The translations under genes and the position numbers were made by a program. A stretch of 64,000 nt of DNA. Source: Nocardia carnea. GTDB taxonomy: Bacteria; Actinomycetota; Actinomycetes; Mycobacteriales; Mycobacteriaceae. The stretch spans positions 1 through 64,000 of the forward strand of contig NZ_JARWPM010000149.1 of assembly GCF_029869215.1 (NCBI RefSeq), given 5' to 3'. Shown here in pieces: positions 27,101-38,090 of the stretch. Position 1 is the stretch's first letter, and each line of letters begins with the position of its first letter. The notes below the pieces were generated by a model. The model did no database searches and was not told where the DNA came from. It worked only from the letters and a program-made list of their open reading frames with translations.

Positions 27101-27661
27101 ATGTCTCGTATCGTCAGTAAGGACAATTACTTCGACACCGGCCTGGAAGTCCTGTCCGACCTCGGCTTCCGGCATCTCAATATCGGCGTGCTGTGCCGCC
27201 GGCTCGGCGTGACCAGCGGCTCCTTCTACCATCATTTCGGCAGCTGGCAGTCGTATGTGGATGCGCTGCTGGAACATTGGGAGAACCGGCAGGTGGTGAT
27301 CCTGCGGTCGCTGCGCTTCGATCCGTCCAGCCCGGACGCGGCGATTCGGGCCCTGTCGGACCTGACGCTGGGCCTGCATCATCGGGCGGAGGCGGCGATC
27401 CGGGCGTGGGCGGCGAACGACGAATCGGTGGCCGTGGCGCTCAAACGGGTCGACGAATCCCGGCGGCGCACCGTGCGGCGGACGATCTCGGGAGTGGTGG
27501 GCGACGAGCAGATCGCGGCGGTGGACACCGAACTGGGGATGGCCATGCTGATCGGGTACCAGCAGATGGTCGCGGCCGGGCAACAGGTATGCCTGGAAGA
27601 ACTGCTCGGTGAATACGCCCGCCTGGTCTACTCGCATCGGCGGCCCGCCGCGACCGGCTGA
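27101..27661 (+). CDS. TetR-family transcriptional regulator
   Basis: A 186-residue regulator. The N-terminal TetR helix-turn-helix reads LSDLGFRHLNIGVLCRRLGV followed by TSGSFYHHFGSWQSYVDALL. The C-terminal ligand domain is all-helical, with an Arg-rich stretch (DESRRRTVRRTISGVV). The ATG at 27101 starts the protein shortly before the DNA-binding domain. It lies alone between mshC and a convergent second TetR gene; no target is evident next to it. Confidence 0.88.
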   Translation: MSRIVSKDNYFDTGLEVLSDLGFRHLNIGVLCRRLGVTSGSFYHHFGSWQSYVDALLEHWENRQVVILRSLRFDPSSPDAAIRALSDLTLGLHHRAEAAIRAWAANDESVAVALKRVDESRRRTVRRTISGVVGDEQIAAVDTELGMAMLIGYQQMVAAGQQVCLEELLGEYARLVYSHRRPAATG

Positions 27662-27677
27662 GCGGCGAGGGCAGGCG

Positions 27678-29049
<1,372 letters not shown>

Positions 29050-29144
29050 TCCCGGGCAGCGAGAGGGCGCTACCCGGTGGTTCGATGCCCGTGTCGCCGT
29101 TGCCGGACCGATCGTCCTCGCACCGGAAACCCCGGGATGCGAGG

Positions 29145-29606
29145 TCAGTCGAGGCAGAATTCGTTGCCCTCCGGGTCGGTCATCACGATGAAACCGCTTT
29201 CCATCGGCGGAGCCGGCTCGAAGCGCCGCACCCTGGTGGCGCCCAGCGCGACCAGCCGCTCGCATTCGGCTTCCAAGGCCGCCATCCGTTCGTCGCCCTG
29301 CAGACCGGGAGCCGCCCGCACATCCAGGTGCACCCGATTCTTGGCGACCTTGCCTTCCGGCACCTGCTGGAAGAACACCCGCGGGCCCCGGCCGTCCGGG
29401 TCCTCGATCGCCGATCGGGTGTTGCGCTGCTCCGGCGGCACCCCTATCCCGGCCAGGAATTCGTCCCACGCCGCCAGCGGATCGGTGCCCGCGGGCAGGT
29501 CCACTCCGGGCGGACCGGGATGGACGTAGCCGAGGACATCGCGCCAGAAGGTCGACAGGGCCCGGGGATCGTGGGCGTCGAAGGTGATCTGGAGATCGCG
29601 ACTCAT
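29145..29606 (-). CDS. VOC (glyoxalase/bleomycin-resistance) superfamily protein
   Basis: A 153-residue protein with two beta-alpha-beta-beta-beta modules: ITFDAHDPRALSTFWRDVLG at the N-terminus, VFFQQVPEGKVAKNRVHLDV in the middle and FIVMTDPEGNEFCLD at the end. The end motif carries the usual metal-site Glu. It is annotated in many actinomycetes as a VOC family protein without a known reaction. Its ATG overlaps the stop of the DinB gene (ATGA), forming a two-gene operon divergent from a WYL regulator. Confidence 0.88.
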   Translation of the reverse strand: MSRDLQITFDAHDPRALSTFWRDVLGYVHPGPPGVDLPAGTDPLAAWDEFLAGIGVPPEQRNTRSAIEDPDGRGPRVFFQQVPEGKVAKNRVHLDVRAAPGLQGDERMAALEAECERLVALGATRVRRFEPAPPMESGFIVMTDPEGNEFCLD

Positions 29607-30190
29607 CGGGTTTCTCCGTTCGTGGCGAGGTGCGTGTGCAGGTAGAGGTCGCGCAGCAGGCAGACTTCGGACAGATGGTGGATCAGTTCGCGGTGGATAT
29701 GTAGCACCAGGTCGGCCATGGGCGCGTCGGGATAGGGTTCCTTCGGGCCGACCGGGACCGCGAGCGCGGCGATGCCGAGACCGCGCACCCCGTCCAGCCA
29801 GATACCCAGCTGGGCTTCGAGCTGATCGAGTGCTGTCCGCGCGTCGCCCGCGTAGTCCCACGATTCGTACGATGCGGCGGGCGCGCCGAAATATGCCGCG
29901 TTGCGGGCCGCGAGTACGCCGACAATGACATGCCCGAGCCGCCAGGCGATGGTGGTGAAGGGCGCGGGCACCGGCTCCGGGAACCCGAAATCGATCGTGA
30001 AGTCCCCGGCCCCGCCCTGTATCGGCGCCGACGAGGTGCCGCGCGGTCGCACACTCCAGGACTGTGGCACCGGCGACCAGAAGTACTCGTCGTCGGTGAG
30101 CCCTTGAAGCCGGTCGCGTATCTGATGGGTCCAGTGGAACTCGACCTGCTCACGCAGCGTCCGGTTCCAGTCGAGTGTTTCGGTGTTCAT
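29603..30190 (-). CDS. DinB-family four-helix protein
   Basis: A 195-residue protein of the DinB/YfiT-like fold: WNRTLREQVEFHWTHQIRDR on helix 1, TTIAWRLGHVIVGVLAARN on helix 2 (metal-site His) and VLHIHRELIHHLSEVCLLRD on the last helix (paired His ligands). Members bind metal and many are thiol-dependent transferases using mycothiol in actinomycetes. That is attractive beside a VOC protein, but not shown here. It is the first gene of the pair, 61 bp from the divergent WYL regulator. Confidence 0.85.
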   Translation of the reverse strand: MNTETLDWNRTLREQVEFHWTHQIRDRLQGLTDDEYFWSPVPQSWSVRPRGTSSAPIQGGAGDFTIDFGFPEPVPAPFTTIAWRLGHVIVGVLAARNAAYFGAPAASYESWDYAGDARTALDQLEAQLGIWLDGVRGLGIAALAVPVGPKEPYPDAPMADLVLHIHRELIHHLSEVCLLRDLYLHTHLATNGETR

Positions 30191-30251
30191 AACGCCACCT
30201 TCGCACCGATGGCGGACAGGATCGGTCCGCTATCTCTGGAAAGCTGGGTGC

Positions 30252-31232
30252 GTGTCGGAAGGTGACGAACGGAGTACGACCGAGCGGGTGCTGACCCTGC
30301 TCGGACTGTTGCAACAGCGGCGCGTGTGGACCGGTCCCGAACTCGCCGAGCGGTTGCGGGTGACTCCGCGCACCATCCGGCGCGATATCGAGCGCCTGCG
30401 CACGCTCGGCTATCCCGTCTACGCCGGTCAGGGCGTCGGTGGCGGGTATCGGCTCGGGCCGGGCCGGGATCTGCCGCCGCTGCTGCTCGACGACGAGGAA
30501 GCGATCGCCACCGCGGTGTCGCTGCTCGTGGGCGCGGGCGGTGCGAGCACCGGCGATGCCGCGTTACGGGCGCTCACCAAGATCGACCGGGTGCTACCCA
30601 CCCGGCTGCGGCAGGAGGTACGCACCCTGGCCGGCTCGGTGGAATCCTTCGGCCCCGGCCGCCCGCCGGTCGACGCCGAAGCCCTGATGACGCTGGCCAG
30701 AGCCTGCCGTGACGAGGTCGAGGCAGGCTTCGACTATCCCTCCGGGAACCGGATACAGCGCCGGCGGGTCGAACCGTATCGGCTGGTCGCTTCGGACCGG
30801 CGCTGGTACCTGCTGGCCTACGACCTCGACCGCGACGACTGGCGTACCTTCCGCGTCGACCGGATGACCGCCGTGGCCACCCGCACCTGGCGCTTCCGCC
30901 CGCGGCCCGCCCCCGACGCCGCCACATACGTCCAGGAGGGGGTGGCGAGCCGGGCCTATCCGCACAGCGCGCGTTTCCTCATCCACGCACCCGCCGGAAC
31001 CGTCCGCGACCAGGTCCCGGCCGCGGCGGCCGTGATCCGGCCACGAGGCAGCGACCGTTGTGAACTACTCAGCGGCGCGGCCGATCTCGAGCGCGTGCTC
31101 GCCCACGTACTGCTGCTGGGCCATGAGTTCGAGGTACTCGACCCGCCGGAACTGGCGAGCCGCTGCCACGCCCTGTCGCAGCGACTCGCCCGGGCCGCCA
31201 CAAACCATGCGCCACCGGATCCGGCTCGGTAG
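30252..31232 (+). CDS. WYL-domain transcriptional regulator (YafY/DeoR-type HTH)
   Basis: A 326-residue ligand-sensing regulator. The N-terminal HTH reads RVLTLLGLLQQRRVWTGPEL and RLRVTPRTIRRDIERLRTLG. The WYL domain follows, with RRRVEPYRLVASDRRWYLLA then FRVDRMTAVATR, and a C-terminal WCX-like extension. The GTG at 30252 gives VSEGDERSTTERV. It is divergent from the DinB-VOC operon across 61 bp, the classical layout for a local regulator. The ligand is unknown. Confidence 0.9.
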   Translation: MSEGDERSTTERVLTLLGLLQQRRVWTGPELAERLRVTPRTIRRDIERLRTLGYPVYAGQGVGGGYRLGPGRDLPPLLLDDEEAIATAVSLLVGAGGASTGDAALRALTKIDRVLPTRLRQEVRTLAGSVESFGPGRPPVDAEALMTLARACRDEVEAGFDYPSGNRIQRRRVEPYRLVASDRRWYLLAYDLDRDDWRTFRVDRMTAVATRTWRFRPRPAPDAATYVQEGVASRAYPHSARFLIHAPAGTVRDQVPAAAAVIRPRGSDRCELLSGAADLERVLAHVLLLGHEFEVLDPPELASRCHALSQRLARAATNHAPPDPAR

Positions 31233-31348
31233 CCGGGCCGGGCGGGTGGTGCCGATCGGGCCCCGCCTCGGTGACAGATGGCGCTCGCGACCCGAATCCG
31301 AATTCCTGCCGGTCCGTGCGAGGCGGTGAGTTCGATGCTGCCCGGCGC

Positions 31349-32959
31349 TCAGCCGGCGCGGTAGTCCGGCGCGCGACCGGCCGCGTACTTCCGGGCCCAC
31401 GTGTAGTCGGGTTTCCCGCTCGGCGAGCGGGTTACCGCGTCGGTGACCCAGATGGCCCGCGGCACTTTGTATCCGGCGAGGTGGTCGCGGACGTGGGCTT
31501 GCAGGCCGGGCAGATCGAGCGTCCCGCCCGCTGCGGCCGACAGACTCACCACGGCGGCCACCTGCTGACCCCAGCGCGGATGCTCGACGCCGATCACGGT
31601 CGCGTCGTAGACGGCGGGATGGGCTTTCACCACCCCCTCCACCTCTTCGGCGAACACCTTCTCCCCTCCGGTGTTGATGACCATATTGCCGCGGCCGATC
31701 AGGCTGATCGTGCCGTCGTCTTCGAGGATCGCGCGGTCGTCGGTGATGACGATGCGTTCGCCGTCGACCGTTTTGAACAGTTTCGCGGTTTTGGTCTCGT
31801 CCTTGTAGTAGCCCAGCGGTACGGCCCCGGTTTTCGCCAGCCAGCCCTCGTCGCCGGGCTGTACGGGCCGGCCGTCGTCGTCGACGACCACCGCGCCGCG
31901 GCCGATGGAGACCCGCGGTTTGCGGGCCGGGTCCTCGTCGCGCTGGGCGAATCCGATGCCGCCGAAGCCGGTTTCGGAGGAGCCGATGGAATCGGAGACG
32001 AACAGGTTCGGGATCAGGTCCAGCAGATCGTTCTTCGTCGCCTGGGTGAGCAGCGCGGCTCCGGAGGCGATCATGAACAGGCCCGTGGTGTCGACCGGGT
32101 GCGCCCGGTAGGAGTCGATGAGCGGGCGGGCCATGGCGTCACCGGTGATCACCATGACGCCGGGGTGTTCGGCGGCCACCGTCTGCCACACCGTATCCGG
32201 GTCGAAGCGGGGTTCGAAGATCACGCAGTTGCCGGACCACAGCGCGATAAAGGTGGGCATCATCGCGGCCAGGTGCATGAGCGGCGGCAGGATCAGCCAG
32301 GTGGAGGGTTCGCCGGCCGCGCCGGTGCGTGACTGCTGGTATTCGTCGCTGACGGGTTCGTTGCTGTAGAAGTCGATGCCGCCGCCGAGAACCCGCCACA
32401 TGTCCTCCTGCCGCCACAGCACCCCTTTGGGCATCCCGGTGGTGCCGCCGGTGTACATGATGAACCGGTCGTCGGCCGTGCGGGTGACCTCGGGCCGGGT
32501 CGCGGGCGCGACGCCGGTGACGTCCGCCAGGCAGTCGACGCCGTCGTCCGCCGCGGTTCGGTCGTCGGCCGCGCACAGCAGATATTTCAGCCGCGGCGAC
32601 TGCCGCGCCGCCGCGCGCACCGACTCCCCGTAGCAGGCGTGGTAGACGAGATGTTCGAGGTCGGCGTTGTCGTAGAGGTAGGCGAGTTCCTCCGGCCCGT
32701 ACCGGAAATTGATGTTCACCGGGGCCGCCGCCAATTTGAAACAGGCGATCAGCGTTTGCATCGTATCGATGCTGTTGTGCATCTGGAACCCGACATGGGT
32801 TCCGCGTCCGACGCCCACCGACGCGAGATGGTGGGCCAGCCGGTTGGCCCGCTCGTCCAGTTCGCGATAGGTGATGCGCCGGCCCTGTTCGATCAGGGCG
32901 ATCCGGTCGGGCATGGCGTCGACGGAGTGTTCGAACAGGTCGGCGAAATTATTGGCCAT
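31349..32959 (-). CDS. Acyl-CoA synthetase (FadD19-like, AMP-binding)
   Basis: A 536-residue acyl-CoA ligase. The P-loop is FIMYTGGTTGMPKGVLWRQ (the TGGTTG variant), then ILPPLMHLAAMM, DSIGSSETGFGG, ISLIGRGNMVINTGGEKVF and the C-terminal Lys region SPSGKPDYTWARK. These motifs match mycobacterial FadD19-type enzymes, which activate sterol side-chain carboxylates, better than fatty-acid ligases. It is the last gene of a four-gene operon led by a CYP51-type ferredoxin, consistent with work on a sterol- or terpenoid-derived acid. The substrate is inferred. Confidence 0.88.
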   Translation of the reverse strand: MANNFADLFEHSVDAMPDRIALIEQGRRITYRELDERANRLAHHLASVGVGRGTHVGFQMHNSIDTMQTLIACFKLAAAPVNINFRYGPEELAYLYDNADLEHLVYHACYGESVRAAARQSPRLKYLLCAADDRTAADDGVDCLADVTGVAPATRPEVTRTADDRFIMYTGGTTGMPKGVLWRQEDMWRVLGGGIDFYSNEPVSDEYQQSRTGAAGEPSTWLILPPLMHLAAMMPTFIALWSGNCVIFEPRFDPDTVWQTVAAEHPGVMVITGDAMARPLIDSYRAHPVDTTGLFMIASGAALLTQATKNDLLDLIPNLFVSDSIGSSETGFGGIGFAQRDEDPARKPRVSIGRGAVVVDDDGRPVQPGDEGWLAKTGAVPLGYYKDETKTAKLFKTVDGERIVITDDRAILEDDGTISLIGRGNMVINTGGEKVFAEEVEGVVKAHPAVYDATVIGVEHPRWGQQVAAVVSLSAAAGGTLDLPGLQAHVRDHLAGYKVPRAIWVTDAVTRSPSGKPDYTWARKYAAGRAPDYRAG

Positions 32960-33001
32960 ATCAATCCTGCGGTGCTGGCGGAACCTCCCGGGCCGGGAGG
33001 G

Positions 33002-34252
33002 TCAGAGAACGGTGAGGGGCAGCGGTATACCGCGATCGGTGAAACGGAAGTCGACCCCGGTGCTGAACCGGGTGATCGCCACCTCCGGGGCCTCGGCGAA
33101 CGGTTCGGCGGCCGCGGTGATCTCGGCGGTCCAGCCGTCGGGACCGTTATCGGTCACCCGGCTGTGGAAGTGCGGGTTCACGCCCCGCACCAGGGAATTC
33201 AGCGGCCCGAGATGCTCGGGGTCGATCATCGACGGCCAGACGCGGTCGGTGAGCGCGCCGCTGGTGCCGGGGAACCGGACCCGCACCGCATCCACGCCGG
33301 GCTCGACTTCGGCATCGGTGTAGTGCAGGGGGTTGAGCGCCGGATGGATGCGCAGCACCTGCGCGAGCGCGTCCAGATCGTCACCGAGACCCAGGCAGGC
33401 CCGGATCCGCTCGGCGGCCACGCCGGCGATCCCGGTGAACTGTTTGCGGCCGATTTCCAGTGCCGAATCGTCGTCGGTGCGTTCGTGCACCGCGATCATG
33501 AATCCGAGTACCAGCAGATGCTGCTGCAGGCACACCTCCTCGGCGATGCGCACGAGCGCGGAACGGGAGAAATCGGCGAACCGCAGGTCGCTGAGCAGCG
33601 GACCGCTGTAGTCGCCGCGACCCTCGTCGGCGGGGTCGATCGGCGCCAGCGGCAACCCGGCGGCCACCGATTCCGCGACCAGCGCCGCGTTGCGCGGAAC
33701 CTCCGGCGGGGTGTGCGATTCGTCGATGACCACCGTCCACGCGCACATCGGATGCCGGTCGGCGGGTTGCCGGGGTGGCCGGTGGATGGGCCGGACCTGC
33801 GCGTATTTGTTGGTGGCCAGGGCCGTGGCATCGAAGGTGGGGTCTTCGATGTCGTGGCACATCGCCTTCACGTAGGCCTCGCCCATCGGTTCGACGTCGA
33901 CGAGTGCGCCGCAATGGTCCAGCCAGAACTCGCCGTGGCGGGAATCGTGCACGCGGAAACGGAAATCCATGAACTGTGGTGGCGCCCCGATATCGAGTTG
34001 CAGGCCCTTGAAGATGGTGACGATATCGTCGCCGGTGTAGCCGAGGGCCCGCTGCATCCGGCGGGTATAGACCGGGCTGGACAGCTGCCATTCCTCGATC
34101 GCGACTTCGGCCATCCCCTCCCGGCCGAAAGCGGAGATACAGTGCGCCATCCCGGATCGGTCGATGAGCTGCCCGCACAACAGCAGCTCGGGTACCAGCG
34201 CCGCCAGCGCCTCCCGGCTCAGCGCGTGGAACCTGCTCGTGGGCACGGTCAT
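33002..34252 (-). CDS. Conserved protein of unknown function (416 aa) in the ferredoxin-FadD operon
   Basis: I do not recognise this family. The 416-residue protein has no signal peptide or membrane helix. Conspicuous segments are HALSREALAALVPELLLCGQ, WLDHCGALVDVEPMGEAY, KAMCHDIEDPTFDATALATN, HPMCAWTVVID, RIAEEVCLQQHLLVLGFM and PHFHSRVTDNG. Several His/Cys/Asp residues could form a metal or catalytic site. It begins 5 bp after the SnoaL-like gene, so they are cotranslated. Genomic company (CoA ligase, ferredoxin) points to catabolism or modification of a lipid, but the role is open. Confidence 0.7.
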   Translation of the reverse strand: MTVPTSRFHALSREALAALVPELLLCGQLIDRSGMAHCISAFGREGMAEVAIEEWQLSSPVYTRRMQRALGYTGDDIVTIFKGLQLDIGAPPQFMDFRFRVHDSRHGEFWLDHCGALVDVEPMGEAYVKAMCHDIEDPTFDATALATNKYAQVRPIHRPPRQPADRHPMCAWTVVIDESHTPPEVPRNAALVAESVAAGLPLAPIDPADEGRGDYSGPLLSDLRFADFSRSALVRIAEEVCLQQHLLVLGFMIAVHERTDDDSALEIGRKQFTGIAGVAAERIRACLGLGDDLDALAQVLRIHPALNPLHYTDAEVEPGVDAVRVRFPGTSGALTDRVWPSMIDPEHLGPLNSLVRGVNPHFHSRVTDNGPDGWTAEITAAAEPFAEAPEVAITRFSTGVDFRFTDRGIPLPLTVL

Positions 34253-34257
34253 CGGAG

Positions 34258-34809
34258 TCACCACAGCGAGGCCGGCGCGGTGCCGATCTTGTACCAGCCG
34301 GGCAGGCGGGAGGCGGTGGATTTCGCGATGCGCTGGTTCATCGGCTCCGACATCGCCTTGTCGGTCATCATCTCCAGGAACAGTGCCGAGACGTTGCCGA
34401 AGTCGAAGAAGTCGCGCTGCCACGACCACTGGTAGTTGCCGCCGTACCGGAACCAGCTGCCGCCGATCCCGTTCACGGTGTACAGGCTGCCGTCTTTCCG
34501 GGGTGTGGTGGTGTACTGCTGCTTCCAGAAGCCGATGCAATCACCGCTGCGCTCGTCGATCACGAACTGCTGATAGGGGTACTCCCAGCCCTCGAGGCCC
34601 TCCATCTCCTGCCCGAGTGCCAATTCGCGGATTTCGTCCCGGCCCACCGCCATGAACTCGTCCTTGGGGCCGTAGTTCCAGCCGTAGGTGGCGTCCTCGG
34701 TGTACATCTCGGCCAGCGGCTTCCAGTCACCCAGTTTCTCGCAGCGCTCGTTCTCGGCCACCCAGCGGCGCACCATCTCGTCGAGTTCGGCGCGATCGAA
34801 ACCTGTCAT
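34258..34809 (-). CDS. SnoaL/NTF2-like protein
   Basis: A 183-residue protein with the NTF2-like cone fold. The helix RRWVAENERCEKLGDWKPLA is followed by MYTEDATYGWNYGPKDEFMA, the usual pocket-opening WxxLxxMYxxDAxY pattern, and by aromatic strands (GSWFRYGGNYQWSWQRDFF). Members include isomerases, cyclases and hydratases as well as binding proteins. It sits 39 bp after the ferredoxin gene and 5 bp before the 416-aa unknown. The function in this pathway cannot be read from sequence. Confidence 0.8.
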   Translation of the reverse strand: MTGFDRAELDEMVRRWVAENERCEKLGDWKPLAEMYTEDATYGWNYGPKDEFMAVGRDEIRELALGQEMEGLEGWEYPYQQFVIDERSGDCIGFWKQQYTTTPRKDGSLYTVNGIGGSWFRYGGNYQWSWQRDFFDFGNVSALFLEMMTDKAMSEPMNQRIAKSTASRLPGWYKIGTAPASLW

Positions 34810-34848
34810 CGGTGTTGTTCCCTTTCGAAAAGAACCAGTGGACTGTTG

Positions 34849-35313
<465 letters not shown>

Positions 35314-35320
35314 TTATATT

Positions 35321-35340
35321 CCGTACACCTGTCCAGACAC
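35321..35340 (+). promoter_or_regulatory. Operator-like motif, site C, before the CMD/LLM operon
   Basis: CCGTACACCTGTCCAGACAC shares the 15-mer ACACCTGTCCAGACA with site D before cyp51. It agrees at 16 of 20 positions with the reverse complement of site E before the SDR gene. It sits 35 bp upstream of the CMD start codon, overlapping the expected core promoter. Confidence 0.6.
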
Positions 35341-35374
35341 TTTCGCCGGACCGTTGCGGCACCGAAGGAGCAGC

Positions 35375-35803
35375 ATGACCGATCCCACGACCCAGCCCCC
35401 GGCGCCCGAACCCTCCGCGCAGCCCACGGTGCGCGAACGGGGACTGGCCAAGATGGCGGAAGTCTACGGATGGGAGTTCCAGGACGGCCCCGGCGACCAT
35501 TTCGCCGTCACCGCCGACCACCTGTTCGCCGATATCTGGTCCCGTCCGGGACTGTCGCTGCGGGACCGGCGGCTGCTGCTGCTCGGCGCGCTCACCGCGC
35601 AGGGGTTGTTCGACGTGGCCGGTATCCAGGTCGGTGCCGCGCTGAAGAACGGCGAACTCGACGAAACCGCGCTGCGCGAGATCTCCCTGTTCCTGTGCCA
35701 CTACGTGGGCTGGCCCGCCGGCACCTCGCTGGACCATGTGATCGGCGCCCAGCTCGACCAGCACGCCAAGGCCGCGAAGAAAGCCGCCGCCGAAGGCCGG
35801 TGA
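35375..35803 (+). CDS. Carboxymuconolactone decarboxylase-like protein
   Basis: A 142-residue helical protein of the AhpD/CMD fold. The core DRRLLLLGALTAQGLFDVAG is followed by ALREISLFLCHYVGWPAGTS, which aligns with the conserved CMD helix. The CxxC redox pair of AhpD is absent (only one Cys), so peroxidase chemistry is unlikely; decarboxylase or isomerase-like roles remain. The ATG at 35375 follows GAAGGAG. It precedes an LLM oxidoreductase by 134 bp and is preceded by an operator-like motif shared with cyp51. Confidence 0.82.
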   Translation: MTDPTTQPPAPEPSAQPTVRERGLAKMAEVYGWEFQDGPGDHFAVTADHLFADIWSRPGLSLRDRRLLLLGALTAQGLFDVAGIQVGAALKNGELDETALREISLFLCHYVGWPAGTSLDHVIGAQLDQHAKAAKKAAAEGR

Positions 35804-35937
35804 CACGGGAACGTGCGGGCCTGGACGCGGTGGCGCACCGCACCACGTCAGGATCCCTGCCCTCGACAGCTATCACCGAACCCCTCCGCCGGGACGCCGC
35901 CGCGGCCCGAACCACCCACGACAGACAAGGCTCAGGT

Positions 35938-36807
35938 ATGCGTTTCGGCATCGTTCTGTTCACCAGTGATCGCGGGATCAGCCCCGCCGCCGCCGCCCGC
36001 GCGGCCGAGGACAACGGATTCTCCTCGTTCTACGTCCCCGAACACACCCATATCCCGGTGAAACGCGAAGCCGCGCATCCCCAGACCGGGGACGCCACCC
36101 TGCCCGACGACCGTTATATGCGCACCCTCGACCCGTGGGTATCGCTGGCCATGGCCGCCGCCGTGACCGAACGGATCGAGCTCGCCACCGCGGTCGCGCT
36201 CCCGGTCGAACACGACCCCATCACTCTCGCCAAGACCATCGCCTCACTCGACCACCTGTCCGGCGGCCGGGTCACCCTGGGTGCCGGTTTCGGCTGGAAC
36301 ACCGATGAGCTCGCCGACCATGGAATCCCCGGTAAGAAGCGCCGTACCGCGCTGCGCGAATACCTGGAGGCCATGCGGGCCCTGTGGAGCGAGGACGAGG
36401 CCGCCTACGACGGTGACTTCGTGAACTTCGGGCCCAGCTGGGCGTGGCCGAAACCGGTCGACCGCACCGTCCCCGTGCTCATCGGCGCGGCCGGTACCGA
36501 ACGCACCTGCGCGTGGATCGCCGCCCACGCCGACGGCTGGATCACCACCCCGGGCGAAAACGATATCTCCGGCAGCCTGGCGACGCTGAAGAAGGCATGG
36601 GCCGACGCCGGCCGTGAGGGCGCCCCCCGCGTGGTGGCGCTCGACTTCAAACCCGACGCCGACCGGCTCGCGGCCTGGGCGGCCGACGGGGTCACCGATG
36701 TGCTGTACGGCTTGCCGGACAAGCCGGAACCGGAGGTGCGTGCCTACCTCGAACGGCTGGCTGGCAAACTGCGGGACATGAATTCGATCACCCGTGAGGT
36801 CAGCTAG
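35938..36807 (+). CDS. LLM-class (luciferase-like) F420-dependent oxidoreductase
   Basis: A 289-residue TIM-barrel flavin/F420 enzyme. It shows GIVLFTSDRGISPAAAARAA, FYVPEHTHIP, LATAVALPVEHDPITLAKTI then ASLDHLSGGRVTLGAGFGW, the classical LLM block, and DGWITTPGENDI. F420 use is likely from family and host but not proven. It follows the CMD-like gene and precedes the glycosyltransferase by 2 bp. This tight junction suggests readthrough into the glycosyltransferase trio. Confidence 0.9.
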   Translation: MRFGIVLFTSDRGISPAAAARAAEDNGFSSFYVPEHTHIPVKREAAHPQTGDATLPDDRYMRTLDPWVSLAMAAAVTERIELATAVALPVEHDPITLAKTIASLDHLSGGRVTLGAGFGWNTDELADHGIPGKKRRTALREYLEAMRALWSEDEAAYDGDFVNFGPSWAWPKPVDRTVPVLIGAAGTERTCAWIAAHADGWITTPGENDISGSLATLKKAWADAGREGAPRVVALDFKPDADRLAAWAADGVTDVLYGLPDKPEPEVRAYLERLAGKLRDMNSITREVS

Positions 36808-36809
36808 CC

Positions 36810-38090
36810 GTGCGAATTGCCTTGTTGTCCTACCGCAGCAAGCCTCATTGCGGTGGGCAGGGGGTCTATGTGCGCCGGCTCAGCGCCGGACTGGCCGAAC
36901 TCGGCCATCAGGTGGAGGTTTTCTCCGGCCAGCCCTACCCGGCCGACCTCGACCCGCGCGTGACCCTGACCGAGGTACCCAGCCTGGACCTCTACCGTGA
37001 GGACGACCCGTTCCGCACGCCCCGGCCCGGCGAGATCCGCGACCGGATCGATCTGCTGGAACTGGCCACCATGTGGACCGCCGGCTTCCCCGAGCCCCGC
37101 ACGTTCAGCCTTCGTGCGGCCCGGCTGCTGCGCGAGCGGGTGCGGGATTTCGACGTCGTCCACGACAACCAGTGCCTGGGCAGCGGGCTGCTCGATATCG
37201 CGCGGCGGCTGCCGCTGGTCGCGACCGTGCACCATCCCATCACCAAGGACCGCGAGGTCGATCTGGCGGCCGCGATCTGGCGGCGCAAACCGCTGGTGCG
37301 CCGCTGGTACGGGTTCCTCGGCATGCAGCAGCGCGTCGCCCGGCAGATCCCCGATCTGCTCACCGTATCCACCTCGTCGGCGACCGATATCGCCGACGAT
37401 TTCGGCGTCGATCCCGCGCAGCTGAAGGTGGTGCCCCTCGGTGTGGACACCGAACTGTTCGCGCCGCGCGGCGCCCGGATGCCCGGCCGGATCGTGGCGG
37501 TCGCCAGCGCCGACAAACCGCTCAAGGGGATCTCGCATCTGCTGCAGGCGCTCACCCGGCTGCGGGTGACCCACAAGGTGGAACTGCAGCTGGTCGCGAA
37601 ACTGGAACCGAACGGGCCGACCGAGAAACAGATCGCCGAACTCGGGCTCTCCGATATCGTCACCGTCCGCCCCGGGCTGACCGATACCGAACTCGCCGAA
37701 CTGCTCGCCTCCGCCGAGATCGCCTGTATTCCCTCCCTGTACGAGGGGTTCTCGCTGCCCGCGGTGGAAGCGATGGCCTCGGGCACCCCGCTGGTGGTCA
37801 GCCGTACCGGCGCACTACCGGAAGTCGTCGGCGAACCGGGAGTCTGTGCCGAACTCACCGAACCCGGCGATTCCGCCGCCCTGACCCAGGTGATCGGGCG
37901 CCTGCTCGATTCCCCGCAGACCCGGCAGCGGATGCAGGCCGCCGGCCGCGACCGCGCCGTCTCCGTGTTCAGCTGGGAGTCGGTCGCCGCCCAGACCGTG
38001 CAGGTGTATCAGAACGCGATCGACCGGCACGCCGGTCGGACACCCGGTACATCCGCCCAGCTCACCACCACAGGAGGCGCCTCGTGCTGA
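36810..38090 (+). CDS. Glycosyltransferase family 4 (GT-B)
   Basis: A 426-residue retaining glycosyltransferase. The N-terminal acceptor domain opens RIALLSYRSKPHCGGQGVYV with the glycine loop. The donor domain has VVPLGVDTELF, then ADKPLKGISHLLQAL and the nucleotide-sugar motif PSLYEGFSLPAVEAMASGTP (the E-x7-E pair). The GTG at 36810 lies two bases after the LLM stop. It overlaps the next methyltransferase gene by 7 bp, so three proteins are made together. The donor and acceptor are unknown; cell-wall or lipid glycosylation is plausible. Confidence 0.93.
   Translation: MRIALLSYRSKPHCGGQGVYVRRLSAGLAELGHQVEVFSGQPYPADLDPRVTLTEVPSLDLYREDDPFRTPRPGEIRDRIDLLELATMWTAGFPEPRTFSLRAARLLRERVRDFDVVHDNQCLGSGLLDIARRLPLVATVHHPITKDREVDLAAAIWRRKPLVRRWYGFLGMQQRVARQIPDLLTVSTSSATDIADDFGVDPAQLKVVPLGVDTELFAPRGARMPGRIVAVASADKPLKGISHLLQALTRLRVTHKVELQLVAKLEPNGPTEKQIAELGLSDIVTVRPGLTDTELAELLASAEIACIPSLYEGFSLPAVEAMASGTPLVVSRTGALPEVVGEPGVCAELTEPGDSAALTQVIGRLLDSPQTRQRMQAAGRDRAVSVFSWESVAAQTVQVYQNAIDRHAGRTPGTSAQLTTTGGASC

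Noticed and set aside
35375-35803. AhpD-type alkylhydroperoxidase
   Set aside because: The CxxC redox pair is missing; only the general CMD fold is supported.
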